Positions 35,393 through 43,606 of a stretch of DNA of 64,000 bases are shown here, one piece after another (position 1 is the stretch's first letter; every line of letters starts with the position of its first letter). Source of the DNA: an uncultured Campylobacter sp. (GTDB lineage: Bacteria > Campylobacterota > Campylobacteria > Campylobacterales > Campylobacteraceae). The stretch spans positions 62,001-126,000 of the forward strand of contig NZ_CALHGM010000009.1 in the NCBI RefSeq assembly GCF_938030145.1. Reading direction: 5' to 3'. A program made the translations under genes and the position numbers. A model generated the notes under the pieces. It was not told the DNA's origin, did no database searches, and saw nothing but the letters and a program-made list of their open reading frames with translations.

Positions 35393-35884
35393 TTATTTTT
35401 TGCCTTGGGTATATGCGAGCTCGCACACGTCGCCCACGGCTTGGTGGCACGGGATCGCCGAGATCGAGTTATTAGGCGAGCCATCAATCACTTTGTCTGA
35501 ATAAACCAAATAGATCAGCGAGCCCTGCACCGCGTCGTAAAGCCTAACTACGTGGGTCTTTTTGAAGATTAACGAGCTGCGTTTTTCAAAAATATCCTCT
35601 TTTTTCAGCTCCTCTTTGATGATGATTTTAGGCGCTGTCTGCACGCACGAAACAGAAGCTTCGGAGCGGTCCTCCTCCACGCCGATGATCTCTTTGGCGC
35701 CGCCTTTTTTGGCGTAAGAGACGTAGCAGGTCACGCCGTCGATCTTAGGATCTTTAACCGCGATGACTTCGATGCGATCGTCTTTGCCAAAAATTCTAAA
35801 CGAAGTATTTACGCTACCTACGAGCTCGTAATCGCCCGCGCAAGCAAAAGCCGCTAAAATCGCTACTAGAATAAATTTTTTCAT
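35393..35884 (-). CDS. creA: CreA-family periplasmic protein
   Basis: 163 residues from the ATG at 35884, which has AAAGGAT upstream and begins a signal peptide (MKKFILVAILAAFACA). The mature protein has the CreA pattern: VGSVNTSFRIFGKDDRIEVIAVKDPKIDGVTCYVS, then SVSCVQ and SLIFKKTHVVRLYD, with conserved cysteines that may form a disulfide. CreA proteins are widespread periplasmic proteins with no assigned activity. Divergent from the phosphohexomutase gene with a 98-base shared promoter region. Confidence 0.88.
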   Translation of the reverse strand: MKKFILVAILAAFACAGDYELVGSVNTSFRIFGKDDRIEVIAVKDPKIDGVTCYVSYAKKGGAKEIIGVEEDRSEASVSCVQTAPKIIIKEELKKEDIFEKRSSLIFKKTHVVRLYDAVQGSLIYLVYSDKVIDGSPNNSISAIPCHQAVGDVCELAYTQGKK

Positions 35885-35921
35885 AACCATCCTTTGGAAT
35901 TTTAGCGGCGATTTTATCATT

Positions 35922-35958
35922 TATAATATAAATATTAAGCAAGTTTTTATAAAATACC
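35922..35958 (+). promoter_or_regulatory. Promoter of the phosphohexomutase operon
   Basis: TATAAT at 35922-35927 and TATAAAAT at about 35949-35956, both in very AT-rich DNA before the ATG at 35983. Either could be the -10; the second is better spaced for a short leader. Confidence 0.45.
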
Positions 35959-35982
35959 GCGATTTAAATTTAAAGGAATTTT

Positions 35983-37353
35983 ATGATCGAAGATATCTTT
36001 AGAGAATACGATATTCGCGGCATCGTGGGTGGGGAGCTAAACGAGCGCAGCGTAAAGGCGATCGGCTTCGCGCTTGGCAAACATATCGCAAATCTGGGGC
36101 TTGAGCGCGTTAGCGTGGGATACGACGCCCGCCTTAGCGCGGATGAGCTTTTCGGCTATTTTGTAAGCGGGCTAAATTTTGCAGCTCTGCGAGTTTATAA
36201 TATCGGCTTGCTACCGACGCCGGTGGGCTATTTTAGCGTATTTACGCATAAATTTGACGCAAACGTAATGATTACCGGCTCGCACAATCCTAAAAATTAC
36301 AACGGCTTTAAGATCACGATCGGCACGGACAGCTTCTTCGGCGAGGATTTGAAGCGCCTAGGTGCGCAGGTGCGGGAGCTGATGAGTTCAAATTTTGAAA
36401 TTCCAACTGATGTAGGCGCCCAGAGGTATGATATTTTAAGCGAGTATCTAGCATATTTTGAGAAGGAATTTGCGGCTCTTAAGGGCTTTGCCGCGCCCTT
36501 TATCATCGACTGTGCAAACGGCGCCGCAGGCGTTACGGCTACTAAAATCATCGAAAGGCTGGGACTAAACGCTAAAGTTTTGTTCCCGCAGCCCGACGGC
36601 AATTTCCCAAACCACCACCCGGACCCCAGCGAGGAGAAAAATTTAGCGGATCTTAAAGCTGCGATGAAGCAAGACGGCGTGGCTCTAGGGTTCGGCTTTG
36701 ACGGGGATGCCGATAGGATCGCCGTGCTAACTCCGCGCCGCAACATCAAAGGCGACGAGCTAGCCTGCCTGCTTGCTCTAAATATGACCCATCCGCGCAT
36801 CCTAGGCGAGGTCAAATGCTCGCAGGCGATGTACGATACCATTGATAAGATCGGCAAAAGCTTCATGGGTAAGACCGGCCACAGCAATATCAAAAAGGCG
36901 ATGAAAGAGCTAGGCATCGACCTTGCCGCCGAGGTTAGCGGGCATATCTATTTTAAGGAGCGATATTTCGGCTTCGATGACGCCGTGTATGCGATGATGC
37001 GCGTGCTTGAGCTCGTAGCTAAAGGATATGATTTAGACGCCGAACTAGACAAGCTACCGCGAGTTTTTAGTACCGACGAGATAAAATTTAATACGAGTGA
37101 GGAGGCGAAATTTAAGATCATCGAAGCTCTTAAAGCTCAAATCCACGCAGGTATCGCGGAGCTGCCACCCATCCGCGATATTATCGAGATCGACGGCATC
37201 AGAGTGCGGTTTGATAACGGCTGGGCGCTCGTACGGGCAAGCAACACCACGCCTGTGATCGTAACTCGCTTCGAGGCCTGCAGCCCTGAGTTTCGCGACG
37301 AGATGCAGCGCGTATTTTTAGGTAAACTAGAAAATTTAAAGGACCAGAGATGA
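35983..37353 (+). CDS. Phosphomannomutase/phosphoglucomutase
   Basis: 456 residues of the alpha-D-phosphohexomutase family. REYDIRG opens domain 1, the phosphoserine loop is TGSHNPKNYNG, the metal-binding loop is DGDADR near residue 243, the sugar loop is EVSGHIYF, and the phosphate loop RASNTTPVIVTRFE lies near the C-terminus. It interconverts mannose/glucose 6- and 1-phosphates for surface glycan precursors, closest in pattern to bifunctional AlgC/ManB enzymes. The ATG follows TAAAGGAATTTT. The stop overlaps the next ORF in ATGA. Confidence 0.93.
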   Translation: MIEDIFREYDIRGIVGGELNERSVKAIGFALGKHIANLGLERVSVGYDARLSADELFGYFVSGLNFAALRVYNIGLLPTPVGYFSVFTHKFDANVMITGSHNPKNYNGFKITIGTDSFFGEDLKRLGAQVRELMSSNFEIPTDVGAQRYDILSEYLAYFEKEFAALKGFAAPFIIDCANGAAGVTATKIIERLGLNAKVLFPQPDGNFPNHHPDPSEEKNLADLKAAMKQDGVALGFGFDGDADRIAVLTPRRNIKGDELACLLALNMTHPRILGEVKCSQAMYDTIDKIGKSFMGKTGHSNIKKAMKELGIDLAAEVSGHIYFKERYFGFDDAVYAMMRVLELVAKGYDLDAELDKLPRVFSTDEIKFNTSEEAKFKIIEALKAQIHAGIAELPPIRDIIEIDGIRVRFDNGWALVRASNTTPVIVTRFEACSPEFRDEMQRVFLGKLENLKDQR

Positions 37354-37595
37354 ACGAATCTGAAAAGCAAGAGGTTGAAAAAAATATAAAAGAGCTTTTG
37401 GCTGCGAGAGCGGAATTTTTTAAATTCTTAGATGAGCGCGTGCCAAAAATCGCGGATACCGACGTATTTGATTTCGAGCGCGCAGGTGCGGCTAGCCTGA
37501 AAGAAGTTTATGCGAAATTTTATGGCTACGATTACGCCGCGCGCAAGCTGCTGCCATATTTATACCGCACTTATGGGCTAGACTTCGATGTCTGA
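37350..37595 (+). CDS. Small conserved-context protein of unknown function
   Basis: An 81-residue soluble protein, rich in Lys/Glu in its N-terminal helix (ESEKQEVEKNIKELLAARAEFFKFLDE) with an aromatic C-terminus (YAKFYGYDYAARKLLPYLYRTYGL). It overlaps the phosphohexomutase gene by four bases (ATGA) and alr by eight, which is strong evidence for real translation. No family recognised. The overlaps suggest stoichiometric coupling with either neighbour. Confidence 0.7.
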   Translation: MNESEKQEVEKNIKELLAARAEFFKFLDERVPKIADTDVFDFERAGAASLKEVYAKFYGYDYAARKLLPYLYRTYGLDFDV

Positions 37596-38601
37596 GATCA
37601 TCTTAGATCGCGCCGCTTATGCGCACAATCTAGCGCAAATCGCCGCCAAAGTAGGTGGAGCGGAGCGAGTATTTTTGGTAGCCAAGGATAATTCATACGG
37701 CCATGGCTGCAGGCTTTGCTGCGAGGAAGCGGCAAAGCTAGGCTTCGTACGCGCCGTAATGCGAAGTGCTGCGGAAGCTGCGCAGATCGCGGATTTATTT
37801 GATGAAATTTTAGTGCTCTCGCACATTCCGCGCGGGGACGAGGACGAGCGGTTTTGCTACGCGGTAAATGATCTGAGCTACCTCTCGCGTCTTAAACGAG
37901 GGCTTAAAATTTATATCGCTGCAGATACTGCTATGCACCGCAACGGCATCGCTGCGAACGAGCTAGATGAGGCGCTTAGGCTATGCAAGGCGGGCGGATT
38001 TAAGCTTCGTGGCTTTTTCACACACTTTCGCGCAAGTGACGAGCTAAGTGGAGATTTTTTCGCACAAAGGCAAAATTTCATAGAATTTAAGCGTATCGCG
38101 GGACAAAAAGCCGCCGCTGCGGGCTTTGAAAATTTAAAATTTCATTCGAGCAACTCCGCAGCTATCGAGCGAAGTGCGGGCTTTGAGGACGAATACGTGC
38201 GCGTAGGCATGGCGCAGTTCGGCTATCCGCAATTTGACGAGAGCCTAAATTTACGCCCTGTGCTAAAGCTCTATGCCGATCTGATCAGCTCGCGCGTGCT
38301 GAAAAAAGGCGAGCGCGTGGGCTACGGCGCGAATTTTGAAGCGCCACGCGATATGATGATCGGCACATACGATCTGGGCTACGCAGACGGGCTATTTCGC
38401 TACGACGGCGAGGGCGAGCTAGCGCTTGCAAGCGGGCAAAAAATGCTCGGAAAAATGTCGATGGATAGCTTCTGCGCGGAATTCGGTGGCGAGCGTATCT
38501 GCGTGCTGGGCGACGCGCGAACCTGGGCAAAGCGCTTCGGCACGATCGAATATGAAATTTTAGTCAAATTAAATTCCAACATCCCAAGGAGATTTCAATG
38601 A
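37588..38601 (+). CDS. alr: Alanine racemase
   Basis: A 337-residue PLP enzyme that makes D-alanine for peptidoglycan. The PLP lysine lies in AKDNSYGHG at about residues 32-40 (AxKxxxYGHG type). RGFFTHFRASDE, RVGMAQFGYP and GERVGYGANF (catalytic Tyr) follow the family order. About 20-30 residues shorter than E. coli Alr, as usual in Campylobacter. Starts inside the upstream ORF and ends inside the lemA start. Confidence 0.93.
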   Translation: MSEIILDRAAYAHNLAQIAAKVGGAERVFLVAKDNSYGHGCRLCCEEAAKLGFVRAVMRSAAEAAQIADLFDEILVLSHIPRGDEDERFCYAVNDLSYLSRLKRGLKIYIAADTAMHRNGIAANELDEALRLCKAGGFKLRGFFTHFRASDELSGDFFAQRQNFIEFKRIAGQKAAAAGFENLKFHSSNSAAIERSAGFEDEYVRVGMAQFGYPQFDESLNLRPVLKLYADLISSRVLKKGERVGYGANFEAPRDMMIGTYDLGYADGLFRYDGEGELALASGQKMLGKMSMDSFCAEFGGERICVLGDARTWAKRFGTIEYEILVKLNSNIPRRFQ

Positions 38602-39311
38602 AAGAGCTGCAAGGAGAAAATAACGAGCGTATAGGTTACGACGATAAAGGCTTATCCGCGCGAGGCGAGAGCTTTGGCGGAGAAGAGTATCCGCGCCAAA
38701 AAGGAGGGCTTCATATCTTAATCAAAGCTCTAATCGTCTTAGTGATTGCGGCGATTGCGTTTGCGATATTTGCAGTGCCGGTTTACAATAAACTCGTAAG
38801 CAAAGATGAAGAAGTTAAGGCTGCGTGGAGCCAGGTACAAAACCAATATCAGCGCCGCGCCGACTTGATTCCAAATTTCGTAGAAACCGTCAAGGGCTAC
38901 GCAAGCCATGAAAAAGATACCTTAGAAGGCGTCATAAATGCCCGCGCTAAGGCAACCGCTGTCAATATCAATGCAGAAAGTTTAGCGCAAGATCCGGAGG
39001 CGTTTGCGAAATTTAACGGCGCTCAAGGCGAGCTTAGCTCAGCCCTATCGCGCTTGATGCTGGTAGTCGAGCGTTATCCGGATCTTAAGGCAAATCAGAA
39101 TTTCGCCGACTTGCAAAATCAGCTCGAAGGCACGGAAAACCGCATCGCCGTAGCGCGCAAGGACTACATCGCTTCAGTGCAGGAATACAATAAGCTAATT
39201 AGAACCTTCCCTACGAACATCATCGCGCGCATCGTAGGACTAGGCGGCGCCAAACCTAGCTTTAGCGCTGATAGCTCAAGCCAAAAAGCCCCTAGCGTCT
39301 CGTTTAAATAA
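38598..39311 (+). CDS. lemA: LemA-family membrane protein
   Basis: A 237-residue protein. A polar N-terminus of about 45 residues, one membrane helix (ILIKALIVLVIAAIAFAIFAVPVYN), then the LemA helical bundle with KDEEVKAAWSQVQNQYQRRADLIPNFVETVKGYA and the conserved NRIAVARKDYIASVQEYN and FPTNIIARIVG ends. Molecular role unknown. LemA genes are regularly followed by TPM/YgcG genes, as here. AAGGAGATTTCA precedes the ATG, which overlaps alr by four bases. Confidence 0.93.
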   Translation: MKELQGENNERIGYDDKGLSARGESFGGEEYPRQKGGLHILIKALIVLVIAAIAFAIFAVPVYNKLVSKDEEVKAAWSQVQNQYQRRADLIPNFVETVKGYASHEKDTLEGVINARAKATAVNINAESLAQDPEAFAKFNGAQGELSSALSRLMLVVERYPDLKANQNFADLQNQLEGTENRIAVARKDYIASVQEYNKLIRTFPTNIIARIVGLGGAKPSFSADSSSQKAPSVSFK

Positions 39312-39326
39312 CGCTAAAGGCGGCAA

Positions 39327-39920
39327 ATGCTAAGCGAGCAGTGCAAGCAAAAAATCCACGAGCTAATCACGAAAGCCGAAGCTGCAAGCGGTGCGCAGAT
39401 CGTCTGCGTGGTCGCGCGCGAAGCAAGCGAGGACTGCGAAGCTAGCTATGGCGCGGCGGCAGTGACGGCGTTTGTGATTGGCATCGTTATGTGCTTCGTG
39501 CCGCAAATAAGCAAAGCTGAGCTACTGCAAATCGTAGCGCTCAGCTTCATAGCGATTAAAGCTCTGCTAGCTAAATGCCCCACGCTTTTAACTCTAATCA
39601 CGCCTAAATCTCGCAGACTTCGGCTCTCGGGCGAGTTTGCGATGCAAAAATTTTACGAGCGCTACGGTAGCGTAAAAGAAGCGATAATGTTTTGCGTATG
39701 CGTCCGCGAACGCTGCGCTCATATCATCTGCGGCGCGCGAGCGGCGGAGTTTATCTCTAAGGGCGAGTTTGAACGTATCACGACGGAATTTAACCCCAGC
39801 ACGCAAGGCCTTGAGCCTGCTGTTTTAAAGGCGATGGACGCGCTGTGCGAGCTAGCTATGCGAGTGCCTAAAGATAGCGAAAATAACGATATAGAAGAGA
39901 CCTTGGTGGAGCTGCAATGA
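39327..39920 (+). CDS. TPM-domain protein
   Basis: A 197-residue protein. ITKAEAASGAQIVCVVAREASEDCEASYG is the TPM (YgcG) domain start, followed by two hydrophobic helices (about 45-85) and a C-terminal soluble region. There is no signal peptide, so the TPM domain is probably cytoplasmic-facing, unlike the next gene. It corresponds to the YgcG-like partner usually encoded between lemA and the secreted TPM protein. Confidence 0.8.
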   Translation: MLSEQCKQKIHELITKAEAASGAQIVCVVAREASEDCEASYGAAAVTAFVIGIVMCFVPQISKAELLQIVALSFIAIKALLAKCPTLLTLITPKSRRLRLSGEFAMQKFYERYGSVKEAIMFCVCVRERCAHIICGARAAEFISKGEFERITTEFNPSTQGLEPAVLKAMDALCELAMRVPKDSENNDIEETLVELQ

Positions 39921-40714
39921 GAGTGGCTTGGAGATTTGCTTTTGCCCTAATGGCGCTATTTGCAATAAGCCTCGCCGCACCTAGCGAGTATCTAGCCCAT
40001 CCAAACGGCACCGCCGTAATTGATGAGGCTGGTATTTTACGCCCAGCCGCAAGAGAGAGTCTGAATGAAATTTTAATGACTTTCGATAAAAATTCCACAA
40101 ACCAGATCATGCTCGTAAGCCTAAAATCGCTCGGTGGCTACTCTATCGAGGAAATCGGCGTAGAGCAGGCGCGCGCTCTTGGTATCGGGCAAAAAGGGCG
40201 CGACAACGGCGTACTGCTGCTCGTCGCTCCGCACGAGCATAAAGTGCGTATCGAGGTCGGATACGGGCTAGAGGGCGTGCTAACCGATATGCGCGCCAAG
40301 CGTATCATCAGCAATAAAATTCTGCCCTATTTTAGGCAGGGGGATTACGAAAGTGGCGTCATTAGCGGGATTTCGGCGATCATTAGCACGATCGAAGGCG
40401 GCGATATAAAATTTGATCCGCTTAACGCCAACGCGCAGCAGGATCCGAGCAACAAGGACTTTGCGATCTTTATGGTACTTTTTGCGGTCTTGCTTTTCGC
40501 GATACTAAGCCGCCGCGTGACGCGCCGCAGAAGAAGCGACGAAGATATAATCTCGAGTGCAGACATCATAAGCGAAATCGCGCGCTCATCGCGCATGAGA
40601 GGCGGCTCATCCGGGGATTTTGGCAGATTTGGAGGAAATGGCGGTTTTAGCGGAGGCGGCTTCAGTGGGGGCGGCGGAAGCTTCGGCGGAGGCGGTGCTA
40701 GCGGAAGCTGGTAG
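39917..40714 (+). CDS. YgcG-family TPM-domain protein with Gly-rich tail
   Basis: A 265-residue protein. Signal peptide (FAFALMALFAISLA), TPM domain at about 22-150 (VIDEAGILRPAARESLNEIL ... QIMLVSLKSLGGYSIEEIG and VRIEVGYGLEGVLTD), one membrane helix near 182-198, a basic cytoplasmic stretch, and a GGGFSGGGGSFGGGG tail. This is the canonical architecture of the family. It overlaps the previous gene by four bases. No enzyme activity is established; TPM domains have been linked to photosystem and membrane-protein repair in other organisms. Confidence 0.92.
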   Translation: MRVAWRFAFALMALFAISLAAPSEYLAHPNGTAVIDEAGILRPAARESLNEILMTFDKNSTNQIMLVSLKSLGGYSIEEIGVEQARALGIGQKGRDNGVLLLVAPHEHKVRIEVGYGLEGVLTDMRAKRIISNKILPYFRQGDYESGVISGISAIISTIEGGDIKFDPLNANAQQDPSNKDFAIFMVLFAVLLFAILSRRVTRRRRSDEDIISSADIISEIARSSRMRGGSSGDFGRFGGNGGFSGGGFSGGGGSFGGGGASGSW

Positions 40715-40790
40715 CCACAGAAATTTTATCAAAATTCCAAATCGTAGAATTTTGTATAAATTTTAAAATTTCAGAATTTCTAAATTCGGC

Positions 40791-41120
40791 TGCTAGTATA
40801 GAAAAAACAGCACGAACGGCTTGTCGTTGCCCTCGATCTTTAGCGTGCGCTCGGAGGGGTCGAACTTGGAAGCAAGCGAGGTGCCGTCGCTGCTTAGATG
40901 GTGCTTCCATCCGTCGCAGCCTGAGAGTAGCAGCGCGAACACGGCGGCAGCAACTTTTAAATTTAAAAATTTCATAATCTAAAATCCGTCCTTAAATCTG
41001 CTTTTAAAACTGCTAAATTTGTTTTTAAATTTGCGTTTGAAATTTTAAAATTTACGGCGCGATCCCTACTAGAATTTATGTCACGATCCGCGCTGAGGCG
41101 TATATCGTAATAATCTATGC
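40791..41120 (-). repeat. Truncated duplicate of the P19-locus segment (thioredoxin 5' end plus upstream DNA)
   Basis: Matches 19783-20110 in the same orientation at high identity. It covers the first 58 codons of the thioredoxin lipoprotein gene, the ATGA junction and the DNA before it, then dissolves into the repeat array. No insertion sequence at the edges. Confidence 0.85.
40793..40975 (-). pseudogene. 5' fragment of the thioredoxin lipoprotein gene
   Basis: Sixty codons, nearly identical to the start of the gene at 19474-19965 through the lipobox and DKPFVLFF, then LY and a stop. The break falls just before the CGAC redox motif, so no thioredoxin activity is possible. The lipoprotein signal is intact, so a short lipopeptide could still be made if transcribed. 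Confidence 0.85.
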
Positions 41121-41290
41121 TTGGGTTCATGCCATGACCCTTGACGAGATTTATGTCATACTCCGCACTAGAATTTATATCGCGGTATGCATTGAAATTT
41201 ATGTCGCGATCTATTATCGAGGCGTATGCCATAACCCACGCCGTAATCTGTGCTGAAGCGTATATCGCGACTCGTGCTGTAATCTGTGCT
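41071..41290 (-). repeat. Degenerate 24-base tandem repeat array
   Basis: About eight to nine units related to AGAATTTATGTCGCGATCCG followed by CGCT, 24 bases apart (clear units at 41071, 41122, 41146, 41170, 41194 and further diverged ones to 41290). On the minus strand the units encode DRDINSSA-like octapeptides within an 86-codon frame that ends in an ATGA overlap with the thioredoxin fragment. Confidence 0.65.
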
Positions 41291-41924
41291 AAAAGTAAAA
41301 TCTATATGGCGCGACCTGCCTCGCAATTCGTACTCATAGCGTTTCGGCTTTTAAAATTTAAGCGGTAAAGGCAATATATAAATTTACGCGGCGAATGGAG
41401 CTTACCCGATAAATTTTAAAATTTCGCGGCGCACAATCAAGCTATAAAGAGCAAGCTTTAAATTTTCACCAAAGCAAAGCACATTTTAAATTTAACCGCC
41501 CAAGAAATATAAAATTTATGCGCCGCGGCAGCCTAAATTTAGCGCGCCGCAAAGTATTCGCGCAGTCTGCCCTGTGCAAGCTCAAATCTAAATTTAAACG
41601 CGCGCTCACTATGATTCCAAAGATAAAATTTTGCCTGTCTGTATCGCAAATATAAAATTTCGCGCTCATCGGCACCCTGCCCTTCGAAATAAGGTTTTGG
41701 CCGTATCCGCGCAGATACTAGCGAGAAAACGCAGGCTCCGATAACCTGCGCGCGTATCGGTTACAATCCGCAGTTAAATTTCGCCATGGTAAGACCGCGG
41801 CAAGCCGAGCCACCCTGAAATTTTAAAGAATTTATCTCGCAAGCGTGCGGCGGTCCGCAATGCTCGCTTATAAATTTTACGCAAGTGCGGCGGGCGAATT
41901 AGCTAAAATTTAGCGCTTTTGGTG

Positions 41925-41930
41925 TAGAAT
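41925..41930 (+). promoter_or_regulatory. prs promoter -10
   Basis: TAGAAT with a TG two bases upstream (TGTAGAAT) 32 bases before the prs ATG, in an AT-rich setting. Confidence 0.45.
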
Positions 41931-41961
41931 TCGAGCAAATTTCAATCCAAAGGTCATCAAA

Positions 41962-42891
41962 ATGCGCGGATATAAAATTTTCTCCGGCACCGCAAATCCC
42001 GAATTTGCCAAAAAAATCTCCAAATATCTCTCGCTGCCGCTTAGCGAGTGCGCGATCAAAACCTTCAGCGACGGCGAAATCAGCGTCCAGATCGGTGAGA
42101 GCGTGCGCGGCAAGGACGTCTTCGTCATCCAACCGACATGCGCGCCCGCAAACTCCAATCTGATGGAGCTTCTGATCCTAACCGACGCGCTGAAACGCTC
42201 CAGCGCGAACTCGATCACGGCGGTCGTGCCCTACTTCGGCTACGCTCGCCAAGACCGCAAGGCAGCCCCGCGCGTACCGATCAGCGCGAAGCTCGTGGCA
42301 AATATGATGCAGACGGCGGGGATCGACCGCGTCGTCACGATGGATCTGCACGCGGGGCAGATACAGGGCTTTTTCGACGTGCCGGTCGATAACCTCTACG
42401 GCTCGCTGATATTTTTGGATTATCTGAAAGAGAAAAATTTAAAAAATCCGATCATCGCTAGCCCCGACGTTGGCGGCGTCGCGCGCGCCAGAAGCTTCGC
42501 CAAAAAGCTCTCGCTCGATCTCGTCATCGTCGATAAGCGCCGCGAGGAGGCGAACAAAAGCGAAGTGATGAATATCATCGGTGACGTCGCGGGCAAGGAC
42601 GTGATCCTAATCGACGATATGATCGACACCGCGGGCACCATCGTCAAGGCTGCGGGCGCGTTTAAGGAACAGGGCGCGAAGAGCGTCAGCGCGTTTTGTA
42701 CGCACGCCGTGCTGAGCGGCCCGGCATACGAGCGCATCGAAAGCGGCGCGCTAGACGGCCTCGTCGTGACCGACACGATCCCGCTAAAGCAGGAAAGCGA
42801 CCGCATCAAGGTAATCAGCGTCGCTCCGCTTTTCGGCGAGGTCATCAGGCGCGTATATCACGACGAGAGCGTAAACAGCTTATTCAAATAA
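41962..42891 (+). CDS. prs: Ribose-phosphate pyrophosphokinase
   Basis: A 309-residue protein. It makes PRPP from ribose 5-phosphate and ATP for nucleotide, His and Trp synthesis. PYFGYARQDRK and the IVDKRREEANKSEVMNIIGDV flexible loop match the family; the PRPP-binding loop is IDDMIDTAGTI. Length typical. AAAGGTCATCAAA precedes the ATG. It is likely monocistronic, with 715 gene-free bases after it. Confidence 0.97.
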   Translation: MRGYKIFSGTANPEFAKKISKYLSLPLSECAIKTFSDGEISVQIGESVRGKDVFVIQPTCAPANSNLMELLILTDALKRSSANSITAVVPYFGYARQDRKAAPRVPISAKLVANMMQTAGIDRVVTMDLHAGQIQGFFDVPVDNLYGSLIFLDYLKEKNLKNPIIASPDVGGVARARSFAKKLSLDLVIVDKRREEANKSEVMNIIGDVAGKDVILIDDMIDTAGTIVKAAGAFKEQGAKSVSAFCTHAVLSGPAYERIESGALDGLVVTDTIPLKQESDRIKVISVAPLFGEVIRRVYHDESVNSLFK

Positions 42892-43606
42892 AATTTTAAA
42901 ATTTAAGCGTTGTGCGGTTTGTTTTAGACAGCCGCAGGAATGCGAACAATAGGCATCTTATAATAAAAGATCGCGGCTCAGCCTAAGTCAAGCGCTTACG
43001 GCGGCGGGCTCTAAATTTATAGCATTTGAGCTCGTTGCGATTTGACTATTGTCGATTTAACTGCGATGCAAAATTAGCTTCTAGGCGGCGAATTCAATTT
43101 ATGCGCGGCATTTACTCCGCGCGGCGGAAAATTTAACTACAATCGCAGAGCAAATTTGCCGCATTAGCCGCTGCAAGCCGCATTTTAACGCTTGAAAAAT
43201 TAGTATTAAAAATACGCTGCTTTAAATTCGCCGTAAAAATTTAATTGCCGTTCGCTTCTGTGCGCATCGGCTACGCTTCGCAAAGTCTCATTAAATTTCT
43301 CTGCAAAAACCCACGGCGCACACTAATGACAGATATCCCGAGCTCACTGCATTTAAATTTTGATATTTACAACGCGGCGTAAATTTTTAAAGCTCATTGC
43401 GCCTTTAAATTTATCATTCGCTCCTTAAACCGCCAAGAGCAAATAAAATTTTATTCATCAATGCCTATAACTAGCGATTGCACAGGAGAATAAAATATGC
43501 TTGATAGCGATAACGCCTTTTAATATTTCATAAATATTTAATCTTTTCGGAGCTATAATTTCGTCCGTGAATTTCATTCGCAAAATTTTATCAAAAGGAC
43601 ATAATA
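42892..43606. other. Gene-free spacer before the TonB receptor
   Basis: 715 bases with no supported gene. The right end holds a promoter (TATAAT at 43554-43559) and a perfect 7-3-7 palindrome at 43522-43538. The rest is AT-motif spacer. Confidence 0.55.
43522..43559 (+). promoter_or_regulatory. Promoter and operator-like palindrome of the TonB receptor gene
   Basis: TATAAT at 43554-43559 is a strong -10. Just upstream, AATATTT (43522-43528) and AAATATT (43532-43538) form a perfect palindrome around CAT, in the position of a repressor site over the -35 region. A Fur site is the natural guess for a TonB receptor gene but the match to known Campylobacter Fur boxes was not tested. Confidence 0.5.

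Larger units (their letters stand above)
40715..41961. other. Long non-coding stretch with duplicated P19-locus DNA
   Basis: 1247 bases without a complete gene. It holds the thioredoxin 5' fragment (40791-40975), duplicated upstream DNA (to about 41120), the expanded 24-base repeat array (41071-41290), and about 630 bases of AT-motif spacer ending in the prs promoter. Confidence 0.65.

Noticed and set aside
36297..36917. 206-codon frame antisense to the phosphohexomutase gene
   Set aside because: Shadow frame with no start signal, inside a fully supported gene.
41540..41565. Short match to the signal-peptide region of the tannase-like gene (around 19200-19225)
   Set aside because: Only about 22 bases with an indel, made of common words of this genome; not enough to claim another duplicated fragment.
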